Assembly: GCF_048771995.1 (NCBI RefSeq)
Contig: NC_133050.1
Location: forward strand, 3,918,501 to 3,982,500
Origin: Taeniopygia guttata
Lineage: Eukaryota; Chordata; Aves; Passeriformes; Estrildidae
Direction: 5' to 3'
DNA length: 64,000 bases
Shown here in pieces: positions 33,832 to 48,938 of this stretch; within the stretch, counting starts at the first letter, position 1; each line of letters opens with the position of its first letter. Under the pieces are notes generated by a model, which did no database searches, had not been told where the DNA came from, and saw nothing but the letters and a program-made list of their open reading frames with translations. The translations under genes and the position numbers were made by a program.

Positions 33832-34075
33832 TAAATCATGTCTGTTCCCCTCAGTCACTGTAGAAATGTATGGGGCTTTATTTAATGTTTACATTTCAGT
33901 CCTTATATTCTCTAGTGAGATCTCTCCAAAGTGCTCGCTGTCCTGCAGTGAAGTGGGGAGAATGTTTATTTGCAGTGCACACTTAGCTTTAGAATAGCCA
34001 CAGAGGCTTGAGGAGTGCCAGGAGAATGCTGCTCTTGGCTTGTGCTGAACCATGTGTTCCTTGACTGAGCCGCAG

Positions 34076-34144
34076 GTATCCGCACGCAGGGTGTGTCCTG
34101 GCTGCCCAGCAGCACTGTCTGTGTGGTAGCTCCTGCATATTTGG
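34076..34144 (+). pseudogene. NUP210: NUP210-like exon 8, drifting
   Basis: Encodes IRTQGVSWLPSSTVCVVAPA then YLG, against human [23 protein letters not shown]. Phase 1-1 fits both neighbours. The acceptor (TGAGCCGCAG) lacks a pyrimidine tract and the donor is GTTGGT, both weak. Several substitutions fall in a normally conserved motif. Confidence 0.8.
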
Positions 34145-34395
34145 GTTGGTACTGCTGCAGTCTTCTGATTGAATAATGCAATTTCTGGCCTTGTTTCTGT
34201 GATTTTCATGCTGTATCTCCACGCTTCCGTTCAATGTTAGCTTTCACAGAAAAGGAATTTTATTCATAAAAGTAGCTCAATGTGAAATAGGTTTTATGTA
34301 CTTTCTTTTATCTCTGTAGTCAGCAGTTTAAAATAATGAATGTTCATTTGCAGAGTGTGGGCACCAGAAGCAAAATGCTTTTCTCCATTAGATAA

Positions 34396-34551
<156 letters not shown>

Positions 34552-34779
34552 TGAAATGTTTAGATACTTTTCTGTGACTGTCTCCTAAATCCTGACTTGC
34601 TTTGGAATTGAGTGATTTCTTATTTACATTGAGACAGGACAGTGCAAAGCTTGTTGTTTCTTGCCTCTTCATTTTTTCATTTGTTTTGTTGTTGTTACTT
34701 TTTAAAAACAAAGCACTCTGGGTGATTCATGTGAAGTTATTGGAGTCTGAAGTGCTGTAGAAAAAAAAATGGAACTTGG

Positions 34780-35000
34780 GCAATGTCTTTCAGGTTGGAT
34801 GGGGCTTGGAGCAACCTGAAATCACCCAGTGCCACCCCTGCCATGGGCAGGGACACCTTCCACTGTGCCAGGCTGCTCCCAGCCCCAGTGCCCAGCCTGG
34901 TCTTGGACACTGCCGGGGATCCAGGGGCAGCCACAGCTGCTCTGGGCACCTGTGCCAGGGCCTCCCCACCCTCACAGGGAAGAGCTTCTTCCTTAATTCT
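34780..35000 (-). mobile_element. CR1 LINE 3' fragment in intron 9
   Basis: The plus strand shows GGTTGGATGGGGCTTGGAGC, then reverse-complement CR1 blocks: CCATGGGCAGGGACACCTTC, CCACAGCTGCTCTGGGCACC and CCAGGGCCTCCCCACCCTCA. The first 30 bases are in the opposite sense to the rest, which suggests a small inversion or two abutting fragments. Confidence 0.8.
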
Positions 35001-35543
35001 ATATACTAGGTACCAAATACACATAGTTCTTAAACTGCAGAGGAAACGAAATTTAGATAATTCAGTTGCAACAAGAAAAATTTTATTGAATTACTGCTTT
35101 TGAGAGTATTTGATCTAGGGGAATATTATTTTATTTCCCCATAATTGCTTTTTGGGATACAGATCTGAGTTTGAGCTAGAGCTTAGTAGTCTGCCTTTGA
35201 GACAGTATATTCATGTGTTCTTTTGTGTTGAAGAAGGAAAAAATTAGAAAAATACTGTAAAATATGAACTACTTAGTGGTATAAATATAGGTACTTTCAT
35301 GTTAAATTACATTTAACATGAAATTTAAAAAGAAACTTTCTGTGTAGTTAATGTCTCTAAAGGTAAAATCTTACTGAAAGACTGAAACTTCCACAGGGAG
35401 AGTTCTAATCAGTTTCAGCAGTGTGTCTTTGAACTGTGTTATTAAACAGTTTGCTTACTGACTTCTTGTTGTATGTTTAGGGCTTTCTGTCCTCCACTGA
35501 TGTCAGTACCTGTGGCAATTTCTGTTTCATGTTTTGGTTTTAG

Positions 35544-35789
<246 letters not shown>

Positions 35790-36804
35790 TGAGCTGTCTT
35801 TGAACAGATTAAGAACCAAATTCTAAAATCCTTTCTTCATGAAAACTGTCAGTTGAGTCAAAAGAGGATTTGCTTAAATTAAAGACTGTGGGATTTTGCT
35901 CCCGAGCATGTGGCAAACTCCTGTTAGGGCAGTGGTACACGGCACTGATTTCTTTTCTTGGGGCAGATCCTTGTGCTGGGCAAGGGGCCTCTCACAGGCT
36001 GAGGGAATTTTACACTTTATTGTGGTAGGATCATCACTCATACCCTGACCTTGTTCTGCAGTCAGTTACATCGGGGAAGTTTGCTATCAATTGGTAAGTG
36101 ACCTTAAACTCTGGAATGACAATTTGCCAAATGTATCAGCCTGCACATTTCTCCAAATTAATATTCATTAACTTTCTGCTGGTTGGGCAGGCTGCTGAAT
36201 GTATGGCTAACTAGGGCACGTGGTGTGGAAGTGAATTGCTTTTGCTTGAAAATTAAACACTTGAACCCATTTGCTGTAAAATCAATTTAGTGATTCCTTG
36301 AGCAGGATTTAGTAGCTCCTTCAATGTGATACACCTCAGTCATTTTCTGTGTCAGAGATGTTCTCTTCAGTGGAAGAACATCCCTTGAGAGTTGTTCTTC
36401 CCTCAGAACTGCAGCAACACTGTGTTGTGCCAGAGGGTCGTAGCACTGCAGTGACAGCAGAGCTGTGAAGGCCAATGTTTGGGAGGGAGGGCTGAGCAAG
36501 GGCGCTTTCAGGCTGAATTTTGTACACAGTGGGATGAGCAAAGAGTAAATATAGGTGTTGAGCCTCCAGATTGGTTCTCCAAGGGAGGTCTCAAAATAGG
36601 AGCAATGAAAGACTATCTTTTTTCTTGCCTTTTAAATTAATGTGGGCACCTGGATCTTCATAACATCAGCGCTCATTTAGTACAGTGGCACACCTTGCTG
36701 CCAGGAGCTATTTGCTCACTAGGAGCTCTGTTCATAAGTGGTCCTAAATAGTTTTCCTTCCTCTCTGAGGTGTTTTCAAGGACATGTCTGTACCTAAGGA
36801 CTAA

Positions 36805-37035
<231 letters not shown>

Positions 37036-37835
37036 TAACTCGGGCAGGCACACTGAGGCCTGACACCACTGAGCTAGGGCTGACTGTGGATACTTCAGGC
37101 ACAGTGGCATCCAAAATGTAACTTGGAGGAGCTTCATGGGACGTTAGTTACAGGAGTTAATATACAGTTTTAAAAAAGCACCAAGAAACCAACAAACATA
37201 AAATCCCACTGACTTCTACCTCTTGTCTTCCCTTCCTCTCTCCCTCATGCATGCACCACACACCTATGCCTGGAATGGTTGGGAATTCCAGGAGCATCCC
37301 ATATGCAAAGATCCACAGCAATCATTAGAGGCTGCCCTTTGCTGGCAAGGATGGGAAATACGAATGGGAGTGTGAAGTGACTACAAAGAACGGCATGACA
37401 AGTTTAATTAGCATCACTCTGCCAGCCTTGGACATCAGTATTCCTCACTGGCCACACGCCTTGTGCTCCTAATACAAAGTTCCAGGGAGGCAAAGGCCAC
37501 AGCTTATTTACAGAAGGGATGATTTCCATGTTTACTAGGTGTGTCTTTGCTCCCAAGTTGTCGGTTATTCCTTTTGCTTCATGAAGCAAATGGTTTGTAT
37601 GCCAGTATCCAGTATCTCCAGTCCAAGTAGGGAAAAGAAAGTTGTGCTTTCTCAGCCCAGACTCTTATCCCAGGCCAGTGATACCCAGACCCTGCACTCA
37701 GGTGTTGGATGCACAACTCCTACCTCTCCCTTTTGGCATAAAGTAGTGCTCAGTGTCGGATCTGTGTTAAGTAAACTATATGCAAATAGGCAGCAGGACA
37801 CTTGGTGCCAGGCTCTTCTCCCAGGTAACAAGGGA

Positions 37836-38050
37836 TAGGATGAGAGGAAACATCCTCATGTTTAGATTGGATATTAGACAAAGTTTTTTCACAGGAAGAG
37901 TTGTCAAGCCATGGCACAGGCTGCCCAGGGCAGTGGTGGAGTCACCATCCCTGAAGGGCTCAAAAATTATGGGGTATGGGACCTGAAGACAGTGGTGGAC
38001 TTGATAATCTCAGAGGTCTTTTACAGCCTTTCTGATTCAGTGACTCCATG
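37836..38050 (+). mobile_element. CR1 LINE 3' fragment in intron 11
   Basis: Sense CR1 blocks: GGATGAGAGGAAACATCCTC, TTTAGATTGGATATTAGACA, CACAGGCTGCCCAGGGCAGT and GGTGGAGTCACCATCCCTGA, ending near CTTTCTGATTCAGTGA. It is 5'-truncated and clearly diverged. Confidence 0.88.
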
Positions 38051-39662
38051 GAGAGAATCAATCTCACAGGATTAAATTGCATTCTCCAGTGTAAGTCTAA
38101 GGGCAGCTACACTGAGTTAAGCCCTGCATAACTCTACTTGTCTGTTCTGTGGGATTAGTTTGGTTTACTTCATGCTATTCCTGACCACACCAGCAGAGTG
38201 TGGTAAAAATTCTTAGTACTAAATCTGCATTTGCAGTACGTCATAATTCTGCTGGAGTTTTCCCAGTAAAGGAAAGGAAATGTGGTTTTGTTTCCTACCT
38301 CTTTCACGGTTCTGTTCTCACCTTATCTTGCATATATAATGAAGTATTTCACTAGAGAACATTCCTTCATGGTACTGCAATAATTTTCTCGCTGTTCTTA
38401 CTTTACTCTGATGTTTTTCTATAAAAACATAGAAACCTTTTTCTCCCAAGATTTAAATTTTGCTGAAACTGAGACCTTTCTTCTGGTCTCTAGATTCCAC
38501 AATACAACTGGTCAACAGCATACACACAGCTCAACTGTTCCTGCCTCTCCATCAGAGTTTGCCTCCCACTGCATAGCTTCAGTCAGGCTATTTCAAATGG
38601 GTGAATAAAGTTTTTCTGAAAATAAATTGAAAGGGATTTTTGGATCTAGCCAAATTCTGTTTATAGCTGAAGTAACTCGCTCCAGAAGGTACCAGAATGC
38701 CTGGCAGGTTTTCCTTTGGCAGCTGTCTGGTTTGTTGGGGGTTGCTGTGTTCATATTTGTGCCAATGAGATGGTTCCTGTTGCCCTCCTTCGGCGCACGC
38801 ATGAGAGGTGCAGTGCAGCTGTGCGAGGTGGGCACCTGGAGGTTCCTGGGGAGGGCACTGCTCCCAGGTAGCAGTGTGGAGCTCCCTGCCAGGCTCTGGC
38901 TAATGGTGAAGCTGCATGGGAAGCTGCTTTACCCTTCCTCTCCTCAGTGCATACTGACTGTCAGAGACAGAAAGTGTAGTGAGGCGTCTGGGGTTTATGG
39001 CAGGGACCTGAGTCTTCATAGTTATTAAGAATTGGGTATTTCTGTTTTATGTTTTCTGCTCATCTCCCTGTTTCAGCTGAAACACCTTTACAAATATGCT
39101 GAGCCCTTGGATTCTTTCAGCCTTTCTCACCACATCCCATGCATCTCCTGTAACACACCTCTGCCTGTTTATTTGTCTGTGTCCTTCTGTAATCAGATTG
39201 TGCATGTGCTCCGAGAAAGGAAGAAGGGAAATGACCCTCCTCTTCATTTTCTTTTTTTTCTCTTTCCCTGGTAAAAATTACTAGTTAAGCTCCTGCATAA
39301 TTTAGATTTGTTTGTTTTCCGCACTGTCCCTCTAGAGAAGATTTATCACCTTGTTCATTTTTAATTATGAAAAAGGTTAAAGGAAATGCTGAGGAAGTTA
39401 AAGAAATTAAAACAATACACATTTTAAAATGGCTCCAGTGTTCACCTGTGTTTTACTGTGATGGAATATTTGACATTTGTTTTGGTGTGTGAAAGAAGCT
39501 GAAATTAAAATGAAAGGTAGAAATCTTCTCATCTCTCTATTGCCTATTAAGTTCTGAGGTGTTATTTTATTTGTATGTCCTATTCTCAGTGCATTCCTGG
39601 TTTTCACACAAGATATCCAAAGCTGTGGAATGTGAAAACCATGTACTTGATTAAATATTTGA

Positions 39663-39872
<210 letters not shown>

Positions 39873-40879
39873 TGAATGTGGCTTTTGGAAACAGCAAAGG
39901 CACTGAGAATGCCATAGGCAATCCCCTTCCATTTCCTGCCCTGTGGCAGGTTAAGTGATTTGTTTCACTTTGTGCTTTAGGGAATCCAACCCTGTTCAGT
40001 GCATTAACTTGACTCCCATTTTTGCCCCTTCCTGATTTCCTTGGCAAGCCTTTTTTCCTGCTGGAAGTTTTAAGTGCAAGAAGGAAATGGTAATTAACTC
40101 CTGGCCTGTCCATCTAGGCAGACAAGCCAAACTAAAAATTCATTCTGTAGGGTGATAGGTGGGTGTTCTCCCTTGATACCAAAGGGTGACAGTTGTTATC
40201 GGGATGTACAAGGAAATTTCTGTCTGGAGAAGTACCTGAACTGAGCACCATGCTGCAGACAGACTGCAAATACCCGAGTTGGCCAAGAAAAAACAGTACT
40301 TTGGGAAAATTAGGAGAAAATGGCAATAAAAAACATAGCTCCCAAGAGGGATTTTGTGGTGTCTCTGTAGACCATCCCCTGTTCTTAGGTCATTGTGGTC
40401 AGTGTGTGTGGTTTGGAGTGAGGAGAATGCAGGAACAGTACATCAGGTGGCCCCAAAGGGAGGGGTGTGACATTAATTAAAATCTGTTCAGAATTTAGCT
40501 TACACACTCGCTCTGAAATAATTCTCTGAACAGCCTAAGATGCTGCTTTTTAGCAGCGCAACAGTTACCAGCTGGAGACACAGGGAGGAAGATTTTTTCA
40601 GCTTAAACTTCTTATCCTCAAACATAAGTCAAAGCCTGAAGACAGCAAGAAACCTTCTGACCATGCGAGCTTTCAGAGCAGTGTATTGCACAATCTGAAT
40701 AGGTTATTTTTGAATGCTTTTTTTCCTGTGTTAGGAGCTGCTTTCTGTGTGGAACAGCTCTTCAGAGTTCTGTTTACTGACCTCAGTTTTTAGTAGTAGT
40801 AGTTTTAGGAGTAGTTAATACACACAGATTACAGCTTTAATTCTGTCCCATACAGTTTGGTATCCTGAAGCCATTTGCA

Positions 40880-40965
40880 GAAGATTAAGTAGTTAAGATC
40901 CTAACACAAGACCTTAACTTAAGATCCTTAACTTAAGTAGTTAAGATCCTGCAAATAAAAGCTGT
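40880..40965. repeat. Short direct and inverted repeat cluster
   Basis: TAAGTAGTTAAGATCCT occurs twice about 47 bases apart, with TTAACTTAAG palindromes between, inside intron 12. It could form a small hairpin and is probably a local slippage product. Confidence 0.6.
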
Positions 40966-41198
40966 GATTGCTATGAAATCTCTGGTCTGAGGTAGATTCT
41001 TTAATGGACGCTAAACCTCTCCCAGGTGGTGATGATACCCCCTGGCGATAGCACACAACAGTCCACACTTCAAAGTCAGTAAAGCAGAAGAGAGAATGAC
41101 AGGAGCAGCAGTAAAAGGGAAGCTCACCAAGCTGCTGTGGGCTTGGGCTGGCGTGGAGCAGAGCAGTGACCCAGCCTGTCCCTGTTCCTTCCCTGCAG

Positions 41199-41397
41199 GT
41201 GTACGTGAGCGAGCCCAGCACCATGGAGTTCACTTCCTGCCAGGTGGAGGCACACGTGGGGCAGGTGCTGGAGCTGCCCCTGAGGATCAGTGGCCGGACC
41301 AGCGTGGACAGGGGCGAGCTGGTCCCCCTGAGCGACTGCTCACAGCTGGAGCTGGGGGTGGAGCTGGAGAACCCTGGCGTGTTCAGCCCACTTGAAG
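41199..41397 (+). pseudogene. NUP210: NUP210-like exon 13
   Basis: Encodes VYVSEPSTMEFTSCQVEAHV then GQVLELPLRISGRTSVDRGE and LVPLSDCSQLELGVELENPG. It is GC-rich and fully open, with acceptor TTCCCTGCAG. Confidence 0.93.
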
Positions 41398-41577
41398 GTG
41401 CTTTAACTCCCTCCCTGGTTTGGAAGTTAAATTGGTGACAGGTCACACCTCTCCCAAGTCACCCTTTTCCCTTAAATCACTGATTCATAGTTCTGTACAG
41501 TATCCCCACAGAACTGCCAACCTCAGAGGGGAGGGGAACCGAGTAGTTTTATTTTGAGGATAGATTTGCTTTTTTAT

Positions 41578-42164
<587 letters not shown>

Positions 42165-43024
42165 TGAAGAACCTTTACATGAGAGGGAGCAGGTTATGCA
42201 AGGAATAGGTTTGAAAAACTGAGGTGGGTGGGTTTACATTCCACCACTGGCTGGTTCAGTGAAGAAAATAAGAAAGAAGCTGAGTCCAGGGTCAGTAGAT
42301 GGAAATACAGAAGAGGCTGCTTTCTTATTTTCTTGCCTCATCTGCAGAAGCCTAGCACTGACTGCAGGCTGAAGTCTTGAGTATTTCACCATAGCTTTCC
42401 CTCAATATGGAAAAAATGTTAGTGCAAATACTACAGATTTGTGTTTATAATGAATGTAATGTGATGTTGTGAAACAGAAACTGGAAAGGTTTTTGTGCAC
42501 TAAATGTCAGGTTAACTGCTGTGGTGGTGAACAGCACAGGCTGTCCCAGGGATGCACATCAGTGCAGAATTTGTTAGACAGGTTTGAAGTAAAACTTGTG
42601 TAGGAGAATAACTACACACACAGAATTGTTCTGGAGAGAGCACTGGCAAGTGAAAGTACAATTTGACGTAATTTCATCCATTTTAAATACTTCTTTAGAA
42701 GTATAGCAGAATACTATCTCTCAGTGCTCATAAAAATATGTTAAGGATCTCCCTTTTGCTGTAATTCTTCATGAGAGAGATGTGATTAAAATGCAGCTAA
42801 AACTTGTCTTTGGATCCGTTGCTTCCTTTGAATCTAATCCAGCTGGACAGAATCCTTGTGGATTTTGGTGCAGCTCTGTTTTTCACTAAGTGTGCTGACA
42901 AACCACTGCATGGGAGAAATCACCGCCTTATCCAAGTAGAGCTGTTCCATTCAGAAGGAGGTTTATTTTGCAGAGCACAACCAAACAGTGTACATAGATG
43001 ATTAATTTTCAATTAATTAATTGA

Positions 43025-43252
<228 letters not shown>

Positions 43253-44413
43253 GTGAGTGCCAGAAGGGCTTGCTGTTGCCCTCCATCAGGTGCTGAGAAC
43301 TGGCTCCAGACAGATTTATGGTGCCATATGCCTGTTATGTAGCTAGATGCTTTTATAATGAGCCAGTAAAGAATTTGGCTAAGTACCTTGTTTATGCATT
43401 TTGATGCAGATTTTAGAGTGAGCATTTCACAGCATTACATTAAAAGTGGTTTATGATGGGTTTTTTTCAGTATAAACCCAAGTTGTGGAAGCCTTATGTT
43501 GTGGGATGCATTGAACATCCTAATGAGTGCAGGTTCATTTTACATGAACAGGATCAGAGCAGAAGGTTACTGAGCAGGCTGACTCCTCTGTCTGACCTGC
43601 TCCTCTTAACTGTGTTACCTTCCAGTGTAATTCTGTTTATTCTAACAAATGGCAGCCCCAGGAATTGACTGCTCTACTCTCTGTGCAGCCTTGGTGAGCA
43701 TGACTGTGCTCATTTTCCACTTGGTTTTGTTCTCTGCAACATACAGAAGTGATTTCTCCTGCTTTATTCACCCTCCTCAGCCCATGAAGCTTTTAGCTTC
43801 AGTATAGTATTCTTCTGCAATTCTGCAAGGCTTAAGCATTTTGGTTGGGCTGCCAAGTTCCACTGATTTCCTCAGTGGACACTTTGCAAAGTGGAGCTGT
43901 TCCTGTCAGTGCAGATTCCAAAGGAACGGGCCTTGGTGTTGATGTGCAGGTCTGTGCAAGGCTGGCTGTCCCCAGCACATCACACCTGCGTGGCTCTGCC
44001 CAGCACCAGTGCGTGCGGGGATGGGGCAGGTGACCAGAGCTGCCTCAGCCTTCTCTGGTTTTATATCCACTTCACTTTACTGAAGGCTAAAAAAGGAATG
44101 TAAAATAAAAGATAAGATGTTTTTAAATACACTGAAGTGACTATAAATGTTGCCTTTGGGCTGGTCTGTTCTCACTCTGCAAGAACACCTGCTGTTTCCT
44201 TTCTCAGTTACATGAGATTTGTTGTTTGAATCAAATTTGATAGTCATGAACATGAACACCGAGGAAAGAGTTCCCAGGAACAGTACTTTCGTAGTGATAA
44301 AGAATTGTTCTTGAGGTGTGCTCCCTCTTTTGCATCTTCCTGTGTCTTAATAGTGCTGTAAATCCCCAAGCACTGTATTTTTGCTTTTCATTCTGATATC
44401 ACAGTGTAACTGA

Positions 44414-44686
<273 letters not shown>

Positions 44687-45324
44687 TGAAAAATCAGTGT
44701 TTGGAGCTCCATGTGTGAAACATGGCAGCTGCTGCAAGAGGAGCAGTAACTGGTGCTGTGGCCACACTGTGCCCTTGGGGGCTCCTGCACAGAGCAGGCT
44801 GTGGGAGTCCTGCAGTAAATGGACAATAGATATGTGTAGATTATCAGGCATAAGGAACTTTGCTATTCTGTTTTTCTTGCTAACAGGCGTTGCCACATGT
44901 TGGCTGCTGAGTAAGCCATATTTTGTTGTGTTAATATTCCCCGGCAAATGTAAAAGTCATCCTCCTTCCCTAAAATGAATAATTTTAAAGAGCTTCTATG
45001 TAATAACAAGAGGAGATGGAGACTTCTGTGTATTGTTAGCCACCCCAGAGCTCACCTGCTTTTCTGTCTCCATTATGTGTCAGCTTACCTTGGTGCACTG
45101 CTGTTGCTAATGCATTTCACCAAAGCAACACCAGAATTTTGAGCTTTAACAAACAGCGCTGTTTGTCATCATTTATTTGAATTTTAAAAACAATTTCATT
45201 GAGCTGTGGTTCAATTCTGTTGTTGTTGGTTTGGGGATTTGTTTTTTTTTTTAAGGTAATTCACTGGCTAAAAAAACCCCAAACCCATGCTCCAGTAAAA
45301 CCCCCTTAGAGTTCAGAGATTCAC

Positions 45325-45440
45325 AGAATGCTCTGAGTTGGAAGGGATCATAAGGATCATGGAGTCCAACTCTAAATGGCCCATACAGGACTTGAACCTA
45401 CCTGGTGTAAGCAGCAGTATGCTCTGACCAGCTGAGATAA
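45325..45440 (-). mobile_element. tRNA-Ile-derived SINE with CR1-like tail (TguSINE1 type)
   Basis: Read on the minus strand it begins CTCAGCTGGTCAGAGCATAC (tRNA A-box region) and continues to AGGTTCAAGTCCTGTATGGG (B-box region and GGGCCA end), as in tRNA-Ile. It then runs into a CR1-like tail with GAGTTGGACTCCATGATCCT and CCCTTCCAACTCAGAGCATT. This tRNA-head plus CR1-tail layout is that of the zebra finch SINE and is a good passerine marker. It lies in intron 16. Confidence 0.8.
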
Positions 45441-45608
45441 TCTCAGGGCTGTTGGAGCACAGCTGAATGCCTTGCACTTGGCTCCTTTTAACAAACGTTC
45501 CTTATGCATTGATGTTGTACAAACCTCATGGAACTCAGCATATGTTTTCTTTAATGATTAAAAAATCCGGTTGTATCGGTTCAGTTCAAAATATTCCTTC
45601 TTTTTCAG

Positions 45609-45801
45609 GTTCCTGTTTCCAATTACCACAATCCAGTGCTGGATTTGGCTGCCTATGACCAGCAAGGCAGGAAATGTGATAACTTCAGCTCCCTTAGTAT
45701 TGTGTGGGAATCCACAAATAAGGCCATTGCTCGTATTGAGACGGAGCTGCCAATGGAGCTGACTCTGAAGGAGGAGGGCAATGGTCAGAAGAAAATGGAG
45801 G
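45609..45801 (+). pseudogene. NUP210: NUP210-like exon 17
   Basis: Encodes VPVSNYHNPVLDLAAYDQQG then RKCDNFSSLSIVWESTNKAI and ARIETELPMELTLKEEGNGQ, ending KKMEG in phase 1. Acceptor CTTTTTCAG, donor GTATGA. Confidence 0.93.
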
Positions 45802-46072
45802 GTATGAGTGGGCTGAAATGAGCATTTCTTTGTTTGACGGTCCAGATTAAATCTGTTTGGCAGTGTCTCATCTTGATTAAAGAAATTACTGTAATCTGCA
45901 GTCATACTTCAGTTTAACGTCAATGTGCACTTTTTAGTGTGTGCTATTAAAGAGAGGAGAAAAAAGGAACCAAGTCCAATGTCTAGAACCTGTCTTGAGA
46001 GAGAAAGTTCTTGTCTGATGCGAATGAGCCTAGAGGAGCTGAATATATTTCTCATCTTTGTTGCATTCTAAG

Positions 46073-46178
46073 CTTACAAACTGTGGTAGTTGACCATGCG
46101 TTTGGAACTGCTGCCATCTCTGCCACTGCCACTGGATTCCAGCAGCCCCACCTGAAGGCAGCCAGAGCCCAAATACCG
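46073..46178 (+). pseudogene. NUP210: NUP210-like exon 18, frame off by one base
   Basis: The conserved frame reads LQTVVVDHAFGTAAISATAT then GFQQPHLKAARAQIP. The upstream exon leaves one base of a Gly codon, so two bases are needed before this frame, but only one (C) follows the sole acceptor AG. A one-base loss at the junction is the simplest reading. Confidence 0.85.
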
Positions 46179-46984
46179 GTAACAGTACCTGGGGGGATTT
46201 GCCATTTCCCTGTGGTCAATGCCCAGTGGTCTGGTGGCTTTATTTCCTCCACACACAGTACTGTACAAATCAGGCAGCTCCCTGGTGCAGTCCGGTTCAT
46301 TCTGCAGAGGTTTGATACTGGTTCATGGTTTTCCTGCTTTCCTCTGCACTAGGTGCTGCTATCCAAATCAAATTTGTCCAAGTCCTTGGGAGTTTTTTAA
46401 CCATCTGAACAAGGGCATTGCAGAGAAGTGTTTCAGTTGGTTTTGTTTCAGTTTAGGGTTTTTTAATGAATTGGTGACTCTCTGCTGCTTGTCCTTCATT
46501 AAAGCAGCCATGTGCTTCATGCAGCTGTCACTGGGAAAGCAAATGGATTATTGCCCCTGCAGAGCTGGGTGGGAAAGTTCTGCATGAGCAAAGCAAAAGC
46601 TGACTGATTCCTCATATGGACCATGTGTTAGTCTGGGCTCTTGTGGGAATCCAGGGCTTCCCTCTGGCTGCCCTGGCAGGTCTGGGACTCTGGCAGGGGT
46701 CAGGAACCCCCCTATACAGAGCCCCGAGAGACACTGTCTGTGATCTCTGTCCATGGAGAGGAGTTTTCAATCTTACAGGATGAATTACAAGCTCTGAGTG
46801 TTTGATATGAGTAATAATTAAGTGTGACACAGGTGCAAAAGTAAAATTTTAGGTTTCTAAATTAGGGGTTCAGAGGGGACAAGATAGAGAAAATTAGGTG
46901 TGTCTTGTCCTTTTCCTCCTTCTTCATGCCCTCCATGTTTCACTGTAGTGTTGGCATTTTTCTATTGGTTTAGGCTAGGGACAC

Positions 46985-47263
46985 GCTGTTCAACGTAGAT
47001 AATAGATATTGGCACATTATTGTAAATATAGTACACGTAGTTTCTGGTATATAATGTTTGTAACATCCCACTGAGGGGCAGAGCCCCACACGCTGCCCTG
47101 CAGGACAGACCTGCGGCAGGGCAGCAGAACATGTTAGAGATAAGCAAGAATAAACAACCTTGAAAACAGCACAGACAAATTATAGCTTCTTCTTTGGCAA
47201 CGGGGCAGAAAGACAGAGACTTTCTACAATCTCGGAATCACCAATACCCACAGATTCCGACAG
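46985..47263 (+). mobile_element. Solo-LTR-like endogenous retrovirus fossil in intron 18
   Basis: A segment of about 280 bases starts near TGTTCAACGTAG and ends near ATTCCGACA. It has a TATA-like box (GTATATAATG) and, about 100 bases on, a poly(A) signal (GAATAAAC), the promoter-to-polyadenylation spacing expected of an LTR. No internal viral region adjoins it. Its boundaries are approximate and its family is unassigned. Confidence 0.5.
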
Positions 47264-48938
47264 GCTCTGACTGATGCTCTCTTTTTTTTTTCCTGATGCC
47301 AGCCATAAGCACAGGCTCTCATTTTACAAGTCATTAGCCACTCCCTGAAATACTTAGCTAGGGAAGAAAAACAGTAAAAGGTAATGATGATGAACAAAGA
47401 GGGCAGGTGTAAACAGCTGGCAGTTTTCTGTTTATGTCACTTTTGTAAACTGAATATAAGGGCAGGTTTCAGCCTGTGGAATAACCTGGCATGTGCAATA
47501 ACTGACTCTTAAAATATTCTGCTTCCTAACTGGAATGTCTGTTTAATCTTGTTAGCAAGATTTAAGTGGATTTGAACAATATGCAGTACCTTGAAAACAT
47601 ACTTGAGGCAAAAAGTTAAATATGCAATGAGCGGTTACAGGATTTAACTCAAAGCAGGTAGCAGATGGGCACCAGTAATGTGAAATACTCTGTGGGCCAG
47701 GTTCTTCTCAGCTTGGCCCAGGTGTGGCATCTGCTTAGTAAATTCTTTGAGAGGTGATCTTTTTTGCCACTTGGTTCTTGACTTTTCTGTGAGGTTTCCA
47801 CTCTTCTCATGTTGGGAAAGCATGGTGCAGATGTATGTCCCCTGAAAAATTTGACTATGGCTTAATGAGAATTACCGCAGAGACACAGTTACTTTGCTGC
47901 TGAAGTTATTTGCGATATTTGGTTGTGTTTCTTTTTTTTTTTTTCTCTCTTAGAAATCGAGCTGTAATATGGATACTTGATGTTCTACAATAATTTTGTA
48001 GTTCACTGTGCTCTGCTTTGTTAAACCAGTATTATATATTCTTTCTTATTTTTCGAAATAATTAGTAAAGAGGCTGCTCTAAACTTTGCCTTGAGTTCAG
48101 AGAACACTGGCATATTCTTAAGTTCTATTCTCTGTGTTTAAATTTCGGAGGACTCTGTAGATGTTAGTCCTGCTGCACTTTGTGGGCTCATGAATGTGTT
48201 GTTTTTTTCAAATGAGGTGACCTGGGTGCATTTTTCAAGTTCATCAGCAATGGGCTGCTCTGTTCTGCTTTCAAACCTGCCCATTCTCCTTTCTTGCAGC
48301 CAAAAACACAAACAAAAACCTAGTAGATGGGATATTAAGATGTCTTGACTGTTGTTCCATGTTTAAGTGGAACACCCTATTATGTCATTAGGGAAAGATC
48401 ACATCCTTTCCACATCAAGGAAATAATTCTACTAATGAGGTGAAATGGGTACAGAGTACTGACTTCCTCTAGAAATCTTTTTCCTTTTCTGAGCTAATGT
48501 TGCTATGAGTGAGTGATTAAAGCTGCATTTAGTCCCGTATTCATGTATTTACACTTAAGGAAGAATTTCTTTTGGTGGCCTGCTAAGAAGCATGAAAAGA
48601 TGAGTTAGAACTAGAACACTTTGTGCATTTTCCTTATCATTCTGTATGACTTGGGCCCGTGGCTCAGAGTTAATATCCTGTCTGTGCTTGTCAGACATCA
48701 TTCACTGATTCTGCAGTGCTGGGCCCTTGTCCTCTGCCTTGGCCAGGGGTGCAGAACAGAGCAGCCCTGAGGATGCCCTTCCCTGTGCTGACTGACTGAG
48801 GCCTCTGGATCTTGTGGGCATCTCATCCCTCAGCCTGTGCTCTGAGCTTTGGTTGCCTGCTTTAAACATCCTCCCTGCACACACAGGACTCCGGCAGTGT
48901 TGTGCCTCTTTCTGTAACTGCTAACATTGTTCTTGCAG

